DNA of 64,000 nt from Butyrivibrio sp. INlla21 (GTDB lineage: Bacteria; Bacillota; Clostridia; Lachnospirales; Lachnospiraceae). Location of the stretch: NCBI RefSeq assembly GCF_900116875.1, contig NZ_FPCC01000014.1, positions 1 through 64,000 on the forward strand, in the 5' to 3' direction. Positions within the stretch are counted from its first letter, which is position 1. Every line of letters starts with the position of its first letter. The notes beneath the pieces were generated by a model. That model had not been told where the DNA came from, did no database searches, and was given only the letters and a program-made list of their open reading frames with translations. Shown here piece after piece: positions 8,523-17,517 of the stretch. A program made the translations under genes and the position numbers.

Positions 8523-9521
8523 ATGAAGAATCTAATTAAAAAATCAATAGCTTTTCTGCTATGTTCCGTGCTGCTGGCTATAACCGTTACGGGTTGCGGA
8601 GCTAAATCAGCAAGCGCCGGCGTGGTAAACGGAAGTGGTGTAAAAATACTGATGACGTTGCATGACGAAACCGATACTTTCCTTAACACCTTGTGCGAAA
8701 CAATAGATCAAATGGCTAAAGATACCGGGGCTACGATTGATACCGTATACTGTCAGAGCGATCCCGAGATCCAGATGAAGCAGATTGCAGATGCGGAAGG
8801 CCAGGGCTATAATGCGATCATATGCAGACTTGCCGATGCCACAACAATTCTTCAGATGGAAAATGCAGCAGGTTCTCTCCCAATCGTATTTATTAATAAT
8901 GAACCTGATGCAGATTATCTTAAGGGTGACAAATTCATCTATGTAGGATCATTTGAACAAGACGCCGGCAGATTTCAGGCTGAATACATTTGGAACGGTC
9001 TCGGAAAGCCTCAATCCTTAAATGTTATCATCATGGAAGGAATGAAAGGGCATGCTGCTGTTCCCCAGCGTACCAATGCGGTTAAATACTTCTTCCTTGA
9101 TAACGGCGTAAATGCCAATTATGTATTTGTAGATCACGGTGACTGGTCTGATACCGTTGCATACGATCAGCTGGAGATCTTCAAGAAAACAAAGCAGGAT
9201 TTTGACTGCATCATATGTAATAACGACCCGATGGCTATCGGAGCTATCAAATGGCTAAAGGACAACGGCTATGATACTCATAAAAAGCTTGTAGCCGGAA
9301 TTGATGCAACGGACAGCGGCTGCGAAGCTATCAGAAGCGGAGACTTATATATGACAGTTCTCCAGGATACAGTCGGTCAGGGCACAATGGCTGTTAACAG
9401 CGCCATCACATTGGCAAAAGGAGGCTCCGTATCATCATTATCCGGAGCTACCGAAGACCTTAAGTATGTATGGGTTCCATTTGTTGCCATAACGCCCCAG
9501 AACATCGATCAGTATAAATAA
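8523..9521 (+). CDS. Periplasmic-binding-protein-like sugar-binding lipoprotein
   Basis: Substrate-binding protein of the ribose/galactose type (Peripla_BP_4), 332 aa, anchored outside the membrane. The signal peptide ends in the lipobox ITVTGC, with Cys25 lipidated. The two-lobed fold is supported by KILMTLHDETDTFLNTL, QGYNAIICRLAD, PIVFINNEPD, DFDCIICNNDPMAIGAIKWL and LVAGIDATDSG. No ABC permease or ATPase is nearby; it is co-transcribed with the chemoreceptor, which suggests a sensory rather than transport role (inference). Ligand unknown. A strong terminator follows. Confidence 0.92.
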   Translation: MKNLIKKSIAFLLCSVLLAITVTGCGAKSASAGVVNGSGVKILMTLHDETDTFLNTLCETIDQMAKDTGATIDTVYCQSDPEIQMKQIADAEGQGYNAIICRLADATTILQMENAAGSLPIVFINNEPDADYLKGDKFIYVGSFEQDAGRFQAEYIWNGLGKPQSLNVIIMEGMKGHAAVPQRTNAVKYFFLDNGVNANYVFVDHGDWSDTVAYDQLEIFKKTKQDFDCIICNNDPMAIGAIKWLKDNGYDTHKKLVAGIDATDSGCEAIRSGDLYMTVLQDTVGQGTMAVNSAITLAKGGSVSSLSGATEDLKYVWVPFVAITPQNIDQYK

Positions 9522-9566
9522 TCGAGAAGACTAAGAATTAAAAGAAAAATCGAATATAAGCAAAAT

Positions 9567-9605
9567 AAAAGAGATTTCAGGGCATATGCTCTGAAATCTC
9601 TTTTT
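9567..9605. terminator. Bidirectional terminator
   Basis: Near-perfect hairpin AAAGAGATTTCAG..GCATATGC..CTGAAATCTCTTT, followed by T-runs on both sides. It serves the chemoreceptor operon (plus) and rplQ (minus), which converge here. Confidence 0.95.
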
Positions 9606-9632
9606 AATTCGTATTAAATCTACAAGCAAGTA

Positions 9633-10169
9633 TTAAACAAGCTCAAGAACAACCATCATAGCTGCGTCGCCTTTTCTCTGACCGATCTTGATGATTCTTG
9701 TGTAACCACCCTTACGATCTGCGTACTTAGGTCCGTACTCATCGAAAAGCTTTGCTACAAGGTCAACTTCCTTAGTGTTTCTCTTTCTTCCCTTGTTCTC
9801 CTGAGGAACATCAAGTACAGGATAAAGAGTCTTAAGAAGCTGTCTTCTTGCGTGCATACGTGAAGGCATATCTTTCTTGATTTCCTTCTTAACGGTTGTG
9901 TACTTAGTAACCTTCTTACCGTCAACAACTTCCTTTACTCTCTTACCGTCCTTGTCCTTCTCAGGAACTTTGCAATCAACTGTAAGTGTCTCGAAGTTGT
10001 CCTTTTCCTTAGCTGCAAGAGTGATCATAGGCTCTACGATCTTCTTGATTTCCTTTGCTCTTGCCTCTGTGGTAACGATCTTTCCGTTGTAAAGAAGTGC
10101 TGTTACCTGGTTACGAAGAAGTGCTCTTCTGGGCTTTGTTGCTTTTCCAAGCTTTCTGTACATTGCCAT
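9633..10169 (-). CDS. rplQ: 50S ribosomal protein L17, with long insert
   Basis: Large-subunit protein bL17, 178 aa against roughly 115-130 in most bacteria. The N-terminal part [20 protein letters not shown] and the C-terminal [19 protein letters not shown] are canonical. A lysine-rich stretch of about 50 residues (roughly 60-110: [20 protein letters not shown] and on) is inserted between them. It is the last gene of the alpha operon, separated from rpoA by a 166-base spacer with a hairpin and terminated at 9567-9605. Confidence 0.96.
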   Translation of the reverse strand: MAMYRKLGKATKPRRALLRNQVTALLYNGKIVTTEARAKEIKKIVEPMITLAAKEKDNFETLTVDCKVPEKDKDGKRVKEVVDGKKVTKYTTVKKEIKKDMPSRMHARRQLLKTLYPVLDVPQENKGRKRNTKEVDLVAKLFDEYGPKYADRKGGYTRIIKIGQRKGDAAMMVVLELV

Positions 10170-10335
10170 GTCTATTTACATCCTTTCTCATTCGCAAGGT
10201 TCCCCTTGCAGTGGTACATCACAAAATGCGCATCGGTCTTACTTTTATGATGTTGTTGCATTGTCCATTATGAGAATCCACATTGGTACGCATCGGATTT
10301 ACCCTCCGCGGATATCATATCAATTCATGTAGATA
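10170..10335 (-). other. rpoA-rplQ spacer with hairpin
   Basis: 166 bases without a gene. Minus strand has GCAAGG-GGAA-CCTTGC (10194-10209) close to the rplQ ribosome site, and a GCATCGG motif twice (near 10230 and 10289). No T-tract, so not a terminator. Confidence 0.55.
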
Positions 10336-11295
10336 TTACTGTTCGCTATCAATTCTGAGTGAAAGTCCGAGCTCATCAAGCTTAGCAAGAACTTCCTCAA
10401 GTGACTTACGTCCAAGATTACGAACCTTCATCATATCATCAGGAGTCTTGTTTGCAAGTTCCTGAACGGTATTGATGCCTGCTCTCTTGAGGCAGTTGAA
10501 TGAACGAACCGAAAGTTCAAGCTCATCAATTGACATCTCGAGAACCTTGCCCTTCTCGTCATCTTCCTTCTCTACCATAACCTCTGCGGTCTTAGCATTC
10601 TCGGAAAGATCGATGAACAGGCTTAAATGCTCACTGAGTACCTTAGCCGCAAGGCTTACTGCCTCGTCGGGAGCAAGTGTACCGTCTGTGTGAACATCAA
10701 GTGTAAGCTTATCAAAATCAGTTACCTGACCTACACGAGTATTCTCTACAGTTACGTTAACTCTCTCTACAGGTGTGTAGATAGAATCGATTGCGATCAC
10801 TCCGATAGGAAGATCTCCTGACTTATTCTTGTCAGAACTTACATAACCTCTTCCCTTTGTGATTGTAAGCTCCATGTAGAGCTTAGCATCTTTTCCGGAA
10901 AGTGTAGCGATAACCTGATCGGGATTCATGATCTCAATATCCTGGTCAACCTGAATATCAGAAGCCTTTACAACACCTTCGCCGCTGAACTCAATGTATG
11001 CAGTCTTAGGCTCATTGGTATCTGAAGAATTCTTAATGGAAAGATTCTTGATATTCATAATGATCTCAGTTACGTCTTCCTTAACTCCGGGAATAGAACT
11101 GAACTCATGAAGAACACCTTCGATCTTAACCTGGCTTACTGCTGCTCCGGGAAGTGATGAGAGCATAATCCTACGAAGGGAATTGCCCAGTGTAATACCG
11201 TAACCTCTCTCAAGAGGCTCTACTACGAATTTACCATATTTCTTATCATCTGAGATCTCAGCAACTTCAATATTTGGTCTTTCAAAATCAAACAC
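10336..11295 (-). CDS. rpoA: DNA-directed RNA polymerase subunit alpha
   Basis: 319 aa. The N-terminal dimerisation domain ([20 protein letters not shown], then [20 protein letters not shown]) nucleates RNA polymerase assembly; the C-terminal domain from about residue 245 ([20 protein letters not shown]) binds UP elements and activators. Full length, no anomalies. Alpha operon, 58 bases after rpsD, with GGAGGG upstream. Confidence 0.98.
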   Translation of the reverse strand: MFDFERPNIEVAEISDDKKYGKFVVEPLERGYGITLGNSLRRIMLSSLPGAAVSQVKIEGVLHEFSSIPGVKEDVTEIIMNIKNLSIKNSSDTNEPKTAYIEFSGEGVVKASDIQVDQDIEIMNPDQVIATLSGKDAKLYMELTITKGRGYVSSDKNKSGDLPIGVIAIDSIYTPVERVNVTVENTRVGQVTDFDKLTLDVHTDGTLAPDEAVSLAAKVLSEHLSLFIDLSENAKTAEVMVEKEDDEKGKVLEMSIDELELSVRSFNCLKRAGINTVQELANKTPDDMMKVRNLGRKSLEEVLAKLDELGLSLRIDSEQ

Positions 11296-11353
11296 TGATA
11301 TACCCTCCTTATGTGCTTAGTCAACAAGTTATTTATTAAATGTGCCCTACGAA

Positions 11354-11944
11354 TTACTTAGAGTACAACTCGACGATAAGCATCTCGTCAACGGGAACGT
11401 CGATAACATCCCTTGAAGGAAGCTCTTTGATTGTACCCTTGAGGCTCTCCTTGTTAACATCAAGCCACTCAGGAACGAGTCTTGCTGCAGTGATTTCTGC
11501 GATATCCTTGAATCTCTGGATATTCTTAGCTACGTCCTTAACTTCGATAACATCACCGGCCTTGATAAGGTATGAAGGTACATTAACTACCTTGCCGTTA
11601 ACAGTGATGAACTTGTGAAGAACAACCTGTCTAGCCTCTCTTCTTGTTCTGGCGAATCCCATTCTGAATACTACGTTATCAAGTCTTGTCTCAAGAATTG
11701 TCATAAGGTTTGAACCTGTCTGACCCTTCATTCTATCTGCTCTGTCATAGTAGTTTCTGAAAGGCTTCTCAAGAACGCCATAGATGAACTTAGCCTTCTG
11801 CTTCTCACGAAGCTGAAGTGCGTACTCACTCTTCTTACCTGTTCTTGAAGATGTTCTCTTGGACTTCTTGTCATATCCAAGGAATGTAGGATCCAGATCG
11901 AGAGATCTGCATCTCTTTAATACGGGAACTCTGTTTACTGCCAT
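11354..11944 (-). CDS. rpsD: 30S ribosomal protein S4
   Basis: uS4, 196 aa, binds 16S rRNA early in assembly. The S4 RNA-binding domain is ETRLDNVVFRMGFARTRREA to INGKVVNVPSYLIKAGDVIEV. The N-terminus lacks the four-cysteine zinc knuckle of some S4 paralogues. It lies in the alpha operon between rpsK and rpoA; a 150-base hairpin-containing spacer precedes it. S4 is a known autoregulator in other bacteria, so this spacer is a candidate target. Confidence 0.97.
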   Translation of the reverse strand: MAVNRVPVLKRCRSLDLDPTFLGYDKKSKRTSSRTGKKSEYALQLREKQKAKFIYGVLEKPFRNYYDRADRMKGQTGSNLMTILETRLDNVVFRMGFARTRREARQVVLHKFITVNGKVVNVPSYLIKAGDVIEVKDVAKNIQRFKDIAEITAARLVPEWLDVNKESLKGTIKELPSRDVIDVPVDEMLIVELYSK

Positions 11945-12094
11945 GTTTGGCTCCTTTCTTTTTCTCAGACAACCTCGGTCGTCTGATGTTGTTTACAGTG
12001 TTTGCGCACCTTCGTCCAACGAGTTTTAATATACATCTATAAATCTATATATGCACATGTAACTACATTGTGTGTAATCGCGATAAAAATGCGA
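11945..12094 (-). other. rpsK-rpsD spacer with two hairpins
   Basis: Minus strand: AATCGC..GCGATT (12076-12096), which overlaps the rpsK stop, and CAGACGACC-GA-GGTTGTCTG (11966-11985) just upstream of the rpsD ribosome site. The second has no T-run and would sit in the rpsD 5' region, where an S4 regulatory site could be. Confidence 0.5.
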
Positions 12095-12502
12095 TTATAC
12101 TCTACGACGCTTAGGCGGGCGGCATCCGTTATGAGGTACAGGTGTTACGTCTGTGATAGATGTAACTGTAAGACCACTTGCAGCGAGGGCTCTGATTGCA
12201 GCCTCTCTTCCTGATCCGGGTCCCTTAACGAATACATCAACAGTCTTAAGGCCATGTACAAGCGCAGCCTTAGTCGCTGTCTCTGCAGCTACCTGTGCAG
12301 CATAAGGAGTAGATTTCCTTGAACCCTTAAATCCCAGACCGCCGGCACTTGCCCAGCTAAGAGCGTTTCCTGCAGCATCTGTCAATGTAACGATAGTGTT
12401 ATTGAAAGATGACTGAATGTGTGCCTGTCCGTGTTCAACGTTTTTCTTGACACGTTTCTTTGCAGCTGATTTCTTAGCTGCAGTTGCTTTCTGATTTGCC
12501 AT
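12095..12502 (-). CDS. rpsK: 30S ribosomal protein S11
   Basis: uS11, 135 aa, platform of the 30S subunit. Conserved core [40 protein letters not shown] and the C-terminus [13 protein letters not shown]. Alpha operon, between rpsM and rpsD. Confidence 0.98.
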   Translation of the reverse strand: MANQKATAAKKSAAKKRVKKNVEHGQAHIQSSFNNTIVTLTDAAGNALSWASAGGLGFKGSRKSTPYAAQVAAETATKAALVHGLKTVDVFVKGPGSGREAAIRALAASGLTVTSITDVTPVPHNGCRPPKRRRV

Positions 12503-12587
12503 TTTAAACTAACCTACTTTCTTCCTATAAATACTAGTTATAATGTTACTTCGCTCATCTGCCATGCTCAGATACAATAAAGAAAAA

Positions 12588-12956
12588 TTATTTCTTCTTG
12601 TTTGCGATTGTTCTCTTCGGTCCTTTTCTTGTTCTTGCGTTTGTCTTAGTTCTCTGACCACGGCAAGGAAGTCCTCTTCTGTGACGGATTCCTCTGAAAC
12701 ATCCGATCTCTGAAAGTCTCTTGATGTTCATAGCGATCTCTCTTCTGAGGTCACCTTCTACATCGTAGTCGCTACCGATAATCTCGGCAATTCTCTTAAC
12801 TTCTTCATCTGTAAGATCACGAACACGTGTGTCCGGATTTACTTTTGCTGCTTCAAGAATCTTGTTTGAGCTTGTTCTACCGATTCCGTAGATATATGTC
12901 AAACCGATCTCTACTCGCTTATCTCTGGGTAAATCTACACCTGCAATACGAGCCAT
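12588..12956 (-). CDS. rpsM: 30S ribosomal protein S13
   Basis: uS13, 122 aa, head of the 30S subunit, contacts the 50S through bridge B1. [20 protein letters not shown] and the C-terminal [19 protein letters not shown] are canonical. First core gene after rpmJ; a 204-base spacer with four hairpins precedes it. Confidence 0.98.
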   Translation of the reverse strand: MARIAGVDLPRDKRVEIGLTYIYGIGRTSSNKILEAAKVNPDTRVRDLTDEEVKRIAEIIGSDYDVEGDLRREIAMNIKRLSEIGCFRGIRHRRGLPCRGQRTKTNARTRKGPKRTIANKKK

Positions 12957-13160
12957 TTTAATTCCTCCATTGAATAAATATAAATAATAGTTGTGAGAAG
13001 CTTAGCTTCTCTTGCTCCGATCAAAATACCCCGGAGCGGTTACTTGTTTGATTGGGGCAAATGACATGCCCAACCGGACAGGATCATCCGATCTTTCCAA
13101 TACGCTATAGATCAGCATGTTCTATATTGGTATCAAAAAGTAATCCGAAAACGGCTCGAA
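12957..13160 (-). other. rpmJ-rpsM spacer with four stacked hairpins
   Basis: Minus-strand leader-like region holding GAGAAGC/GCTTCTC (12995-13011), GCTCCG/CGGAGC (13014-13037), TTGGGC/GCCCAA with one bulge (13052-13073) and CCAATA..TATTGG with an inner ATAGA/TCTAT (13097-13130). No T-tracts. Possibly a ribosomal protein autoregulatory RNA (inference). Confidence 0.6.
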
Positions 13161-13274
13161 TTATCCCTGTCTCTGTTTGTGCTTAGGGTTATCGCAGATA
13201 ACTCTGATAACGCCCTTTCTCTTAATAACCTTGCACTTCTCGCACATAGGCTTAACAGAAGACCTAACTTTCAT
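13161..13274 (-). CDS. rpmJ: 50S ribosomal protein L36 (zinc form)
   Basis: bL36, 37 aa from the ATG at 13274; the upstream in-frame extension is not coding, because AAGGAGTAACA directly precedes this ATG and the family is 37-38 aa. Zinc ligands are Cys11, Cys14, Cys27 and His32 (CEKC..CDNPKH). In related genomes it follows infA directly; here uraA and two diguanylate cyclase genes lie between. Confidence 0.97.
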   Translation of the reverse strand: MKVRSSVKPMCEKCKVIKRKGVIRVICDNPKHKQRQG

Positions 13275-13407
13275 TGTTACTCCTTTCCTGCATGGTACAG
13301 CATAATGCTTAAAGAAGGGCATAATATCCCCTCTAAATAAAAAGACCATTTAACATAGTAACATAATCAAAGTCAATAGGCAATAGATTTTTTACAATAT
13401 TTCGATA

Positions 13408-14796
13408 TTAGTTTTCTTCATCCTGAGCATTATTGTTGAAGCTGACTCCTCGGTTGATGTCTCCCTTGTAATTCTCGCCGAAATTGTAGTCGTTTCCGGG
13501 AAGAATGATGTTGAGAAGAATACCGAGTATAGCTGCTATCGCAAGTGATGTAAGTGTAATAGATACGCCTTTTACCTCAAACGTTATACCGTTTGTAAAG
13601 CCAAGTCCCGATACAAGAATAATAGCAGCGATAATAAGGTTTCTTGACTTGGTAAAGTCTACCTTGTTCTCTACAACGTTTCTTACACCGATGGCTGAGA
13701 TCATTCCGTATAATATGAAGCTTATTCCTCCGATGATCGCTGTGGGCATAGTTCCGATAACATCGGCAATCTTGGGAATAAAGCTGACTACGATCGCATA
13801 GCAAGCGGCGATACGCACAACCTTGGGATCGTAAACCTTAGAAAGCTCAAGAACACCGGTATTTTCGCCGTATGTTGTATTTGCGGGGCCTCCGAAAAGT
13901 CCTGCCACCGCTGTTGCAAGGCCGTCACCGAAAAGAGTTCTGTGAAGACCGGGATCTTCGATAAAGTTTTTACCTGTTGTTGCGGAAATGGCTGAAATAT
14001 CTCCGACATGCTCCATCATTGTAGCGATCGCTATAGGAGCCATAACAAGAATGGATGTAACGTCAAATTTAGCAATAATGAAAGGAGGAAGTCCCACCCA
14101 GCTTGCCTGCGCGATAGGCTCAAAGTTGATGATCGCGCTTCCGTCAGCATTGGTAAAGCCCATAGCCTGCATGATAAGAGCAACGACATAAGCTATAACA
14201 ACGCCCATAAGTATGGGGATGATCCTAAACATTCCTTTTCCCCAGATATTGAATATAACAACTACCGCAAGTGCCACAAATGCAAGGAATACATTGGCTG
14301 AAGCATTCTGAATCGCAGAAGGCACAAGGGAAAGTCCGATACACATAATGATGGGTCCTGTAACGACAGGCGGAAGGAAGTGCATAACCTTCTTAACACC
14401 CACAAGCTTAATGATAACCGCAAGTACGAGGTACAAAAGTCCCGCAATAACGATTCCGCCGCAGGCATACGGTAACTTCTCTCCGAAAGTCATATTTGCA
14501 TATTTGCCTGTATTTAAATTTGCCACTGTTGAAAAGCCGCCCAAAAAGGCGAATGACGATCCCAGAAAAGCCGGAACCTTAAATTTGGAAAATACGTGGA
14601 AAAGGAGCGTTCCCAATCCCGCAAAAAGAAGTGTAACCTGTACCGAAAGTCCTTCACCCCGGAAATATCCGTTTACAAGGATCGGAACCAAAATAGTTGC
14701 TCCGAACATGGCGAACATGTGCTGCAGTCCCAAAATAGCCATCTTCGGCTTCCCCAACGTTGTTGCATCATAAATAGCCTGTCTCTTTTCACCCAT
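13408..14796 (-). CDS. uraA: Uracil/xanthine permease (NCS2 family)
   Basis: Proton-coupled nucleobase importer of the inner membrane, 462 aa with about 14 membrane segments. It begins MGEKRQAIYDATTLGKPK; the ATG at 14796 has GGAGGATTGTT upstream, and the 23-residue extension to 14865 is read through a hairpin. Motifs: GLQHMFAMFGATILVPILVN, FLGSSFAFLGGF, and MEHVGDISAISATTGKNF with the conserved Glu of NCS2 carriers, then LFGGPANTTYGENTGVLELS. The uracil assignment is by similarity. It interrupts the infA-rpmJ link. Confidence 0.92.
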   Translation of the reverse strand: MGEKRQAIYDATTLGKPKMAILGLQHMFAMFGATILVPILVNGYFRGEGLSVQVTLLFAGLGTLLFHVFSKFKVPAFLGSSFAFLGGFSTVANLNTGKYANMTFGEKLPYACGGIVIAGLLYLVLAVIIKLVGVKKVMHFLPPVVTGPIIMCIGLSLVPSAIQNASANVFLAFVALAVVVIFNIWGKGMFRIIPILMGVVIAYVVALIMQAMGFTNADGSAIINFEPIAQASWVGLPPFIIAKFDVTSILVMAPIAIATMMEHVGDISAISATTGKNFIEDPGLHRTLFGDGLATAVAGLFGGPANTTYGENTGVLELSKVYDPKVVRIAACYAIVVSFIPKIADVIGTMPTAIIGGISFILYGMISAIGVRNVVENKVDFTKSRNLIIAAIILVSGLGFTNGITFEVKGVSITLTSLAIAAILGILLNIILPGNDYNFGENYKGDINRGVSFNNNAQDEEN

Positions 14797-14833
14797 AACA
14801 ATCCTCCATAAAAATAAAGAAATAAAAAAGAAA

Positions 14834-14876
14834 TCTTGAACGACGGTAGATTGCCCGTCATTCAAGATTATATCAT
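14834..14876 (-). terminator. Terminator overlapping the uraA promoter
   Basis: Minus-strand hairpin AATCTTGAA.GACGG..CCGTC.TTCAAGATT followed by TCTTTTTT, ending the diguanylate cyclase transcript. TATAAT (14867-14872, extended -10 TGATATAAT) overlaps the outer end of the 5' arm, so a transcript starting there would lack much of that arm and escape termination. Confidence 0.7.
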
Positions 14877-14907
14877 ACTTAACGCCAATATTTCGTATCT
14901 ATTTTTG

Positions 14908-15993
14908 TCAGCCGTGTTTCACGACATGGAGGCCTTTTCCTCTCTCTTTTGCCTCAAACAAAGCCCTTCCCGCTATGTTTTTGATCTCATCGAAGGAATG
15001 CGAATTCTTGTCTTCGCATATACCTATACTGCACGAGAATCCCTTGGCGTCCTCAATCTTTAGTTTCGCCAGGTCCTGCTCGATGTTCTTACATCTCTTT
15101 TCTATAAATGTCTCAGGCATCTCGCCCATTACGAGCACCATGAACTTATCACCGCCGACACGTCCCACAACATCGCTTGGGTGAAAATACTCTCGAAGTA
15201 TTGCGCCGAAGTGCTTTAGAAGCTCATCTCCTATCTGGTGGCCATAGTCTTCGTTAATATACTTAAAGTCATCAAAGTCAAAAACAAACAACGTTGCTTT
15301 TGCTCCGGGATTTCTCTCCGTGATATATTCCTTGCTTCGCTCTTCAAAAGATTTTTTGTTCAAAAGACCTGTGAGTATATCCGTCTTACTCTTTTTCTCC
15401 ATATCATGCGTCACTTCGCTTCTGTCCGTTATGTTATTCATGAGCACGTAATAGCAAAGGCTCGTGACCATTATGGAAAGTGCGATCAAAATAATATCCT
15501 CGCGGATCACGGGATTTCTTTTTATCCAGTAATCAGCTGTAAGAAAGACAAGGGAAAGTACCACCTTATATATAAGCATTCGCACAAAATAATCAAGATA
15601 TACGGAAGTGATTATGAATATTCCGATCGGCAGTATTACGGACATTCTGGAAGGCTTAATATAAGCTTCCGTAAGCCCGAACGCAAGAAAGATAACAGAG
15701 TAAAAAGCGAGTGAAAAGACTCTTACTCTGTTAAAGCTTATTCGTATGTACGGAACAGACTGTCTGTATGCAAGATAACACAATCCGACCACGATCACGG
15801 GAACAAACAGAATTACATCAAACCGTATTGTCAGATTACAGCACCAGGATACTACAAAATAAATGAGTATGCTAAGCGTAATAAAGACCGGCGATTGCTC
15901 AACCGCTTTAATATTGTCCGCTGCTATCTTTTTCTCATTATAAGCAATAAAAAAATTGCTTCCTTCGTATACTCGATAAAATCTCTCTAACAT
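14908..15993 (-). CDS. Membrane GGDEF protein with degenerate GGDKF site
   Basis: Paralogue of the next gene, 361 aa from the ATG at 15993 (MLERFYRVYEGSNFF), chosen because it aligns with the neighbour's start and has AGAGGAT upstream. Five to six membrane segments (about 35-195) precede a GGDEF domain at about 210-360. DFDDFKYINEDYGHQIGDE and SIGICED are normal, but the signature is GGDKF (residues 280-284) instead of GGDEF, and the inhibitory site is HPSD rather than RxxD. Loss of the fourth-position glutamate predicts weak or no c-di-GMP synthesis; a GTP-sensing or regulatory role is possible. Confidence 0.88.
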   Translation of the reverse strand: MLERFYRVYEGSNFFIAYNEKKIAADNIKAVEQSPVFITLSILIYFVVSWCCNLTIRFDVILFVPVIVVGLCYLAYRQSVPYIRISFNRVRVFSLAFYSVIFLAFGLTEAYIKPSRMSVILPIGIFIITSVYLDYFVRMLIYKVVLSLVFLTADYWIKRNPVIREDIILIALSIMVTSLCYYVLMNNITDRSEVTHDMEKKSKTDILTGLLNKKSFEERSKEYITERNPGAKATLFVFDFDDFKYINEDYGHQIGDELLKHFGAILREYFHPSDVVGRVGGDKFMVLVMGEMPETFIEKRCKNIEQDLAKLKIEDAKGFSCSIGICEDKNSHSFDEIKNIAGRALFEAKERGKGLHVVKHG

Positions 15994-16014
15994 TTGGATA
16001 TCCTCTTGTACACA

Positions 16015-16071
16015 CAAAGAAAAAGCCATGTCTATACTTAAAATTATAAGACATGGCTTGATTTTGTACAA
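16015..16071 (-). terminator. Terminator with a complete promoter threaded through it
   Basis: Minus strand: TTGTAC (16066-16071), 17-base spacer, TATAAT (16043-16048). The spacer contains the 5' arm AAGCCATGTC (16050-16059) of a hairpin whose 3' arm (16023-16032) is followed by TTTTTCTTT. Read-through RNA from the upstream gene terminates; RNA started at this promoter lacks the 5' arm. Confidence 0.8.
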
Positions 16072-16101
16072 TAAAACATTTATTAAGTTATGAAAAAAAG
16101 C

Positions 16102-17193
16102 TCATAAAGCACTTTCTGATATGCAAAATTTAGCTTTTCCGCTCTTTTTGGCCTTATACAAAGCTTCATCTGCTGCGTGATATAACTGGGTAAAATTACG
16201 TCCCCAAGTATCCTCAACGATTCCTATACTGCATGTAAGTCCCGACGCCTCGTCGATCGTGGTTGTCTTAAATTCATGCAGGACACTTCGACATCTGCGT
16301 TCGGTAAATCCTTCAGGCATCTCGCCCATTACAAGTACCATGAATTCATCGCCTCCGATCCTGCCTATAACATCGTTGGGATGAAAGTAGCCTTGCAGGA
16401 TCTGCGAAAAGGTCTTTATAACCTTATCACCGGTCTGGTGTCCGTAATGATCGTTGACGTATTTAAAATCATCCAGATCAAATATGAAAAGAACACATTT
16501 CGCACCGGCTATCCTGTTGGTGAGATATTCGTTGCAACGCTCCTCAAAAGAAAGCTTGTTGAGTACGCCTGTGAGAAGATCCGTCGTACTTCTCTGAACC
16601 AGTTTCTTCCTGTCTTCGCCCTTATCCGCTGCAAGATCTATGATCTCATAATAGCAAAAGCATGAGATAAGAACTGCAGTCACAGCGATCATGATATCCT
16701 TTCGAACATCATAATACGGTCTTATGACGTAATCCATTGCACCATAGATTGCCGTGAGTACGATCTTGAACCAAGTTGTCTCCACAAAGTTATCTATGTA
16801 GACAGCCGTAAATGCAACCATAGCAAACGGAAAGAAAATACATCTGGATTCAGTGTTGTGAAGAATATCGACATAAGAATAGCTTAGTATGATCCAAGCA
16901 TAGAATATAAAGCAATAAATCCTGGTGAGTACAAAGCTCTCGGTAATATTGCTCAAGAATACTCTCTGAAAAAAGGCTATGCCTGCCGCGATAAGACAAA
17001 GCACTATCTGCGCAGCATAAACCGGATAGTTCCCTGAAAACAAGAACGATAAACAAAGAAGCAAAAGGCATACGCAAGTGAGAAATATTATAAGATCACC
17101 CGTATTTCTAATGTTGTCCTCCGCTATCCTTTTCTTGCTATGATGTATGAACGAAACGCTGTCAAAATATCTGTCGAAAATTTTCTGTATCAT
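16102..17193 (-). CDS. Membrane diguanylate cyclase (GGDEF)
   Basis: Predicted c-di-GMP synthase, 363 aa from the ATG at 17193, which has GAGG five bases upstream. Five to six membrane segments (about 28-190) form an unnamed sensor, followed by the GGDEF domain: FDLDDFKYVNDHYGHQTGDK, canonical GGDEF at 280-284 and CSIGIVED. The I-site position reads HPND, so classical product inhibition is unlikely. It is a tandem paralogue of the GGDKF gene, separated from it by a terminator with an internal promoter. Signal sensed is unknown. Confidence 0.92.
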   Translation of the reverse strand: MIQKIFDRYFDSVSFIHHSKKRIAEDNIRNTGDLIIFLTCVCLLLLCLSFLFSGNYPVYAAQIVLCLIAAGIAFFQRVFLSNITESFVLTRIYCFIFYAWIILSYSYVDILHNTESRCIFFPFAMVAFTAVYIDNFVETTWFKIVLTAIYGAMDYVIRPYYDVRKDIMIAVTAVLISCFCYYEIIDLAADKGEDRKKLVQRSTTDLLTGVLNKLSFEERCNEYLTNRIAGAKCVLFIFDLDDFKYVNDHYGHQTGDKVIKTFSQILQGYFHPNDVIGRIGGDEFMVLVMGEMPEGFTERRCRSVLHEFKTTTIDEASGLTCSIGIVEDTWGRNFTQLYHAADEALYKAKKSGKAKFCISESAL

Positions 17194-17267
17194 GAATTCC
17201 TCACACAAGAACAGGCGTCATATTATACAACTATATTTTTATTATACTATTTTATTCGGATAAAAAA

Positions 17268-17486
17268 TTATTTATCTCTCCAGATAATTCTACCTTTTGT
17301 GAGATCATAAGGTGAAAGCTCAAGAGTAACCTTATCTCCGGGAAGAATTCTGATGAAGTTCTGGCGGAGCTTACCACTGATATGAGCAAGTACAACGTGT
17401 CCGTTCTCAAGCTCTACCTGAAACATGGTATTGGGAAGCTTCTCGATTACTTTTCCTTCGATTTCAATAACATCAGCCTTTGACAT
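17268..17486 (-). CDS. infA: Translation initiation factor IF-1
   Basis: 72 aa S1/OB-fold protein that binds the ribosomal A site with IF-2 and IF-3. [40 protein letters not shown] and [18 protein letters not shown] are family signatures. It lies after map and before the inserted diguanylate cyclase/uraA block. AAGGAGATAA precedes the start. Confidence 0.98.
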   Translation of the reverse strand: MSKADVIEIEGKVIEKLPNTMFQVELENGHVVLAHISGKLRQNFIRILPGDKVTLELSPYDLTKGRIIWRDK

Positions 17487-17517
17487 CTTTTATCTCCTTA
17501 TTACTTTAAGATCAAAT

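Noticed and set aside
14797-14907. PyrR-type attenuator for uraA
   Set aside because: Only one hairpin is present, with no antiterminator pairing or PyrR-binding loop; it fits a terminator of the upstream gene overlapping a promoter.
15994-16101. c-di-GMP riboswitch between the GGDEF genes
   Set aside because: The spacer is too short and is explained by a terminator plus promoter; no GEMM-like core is visible.
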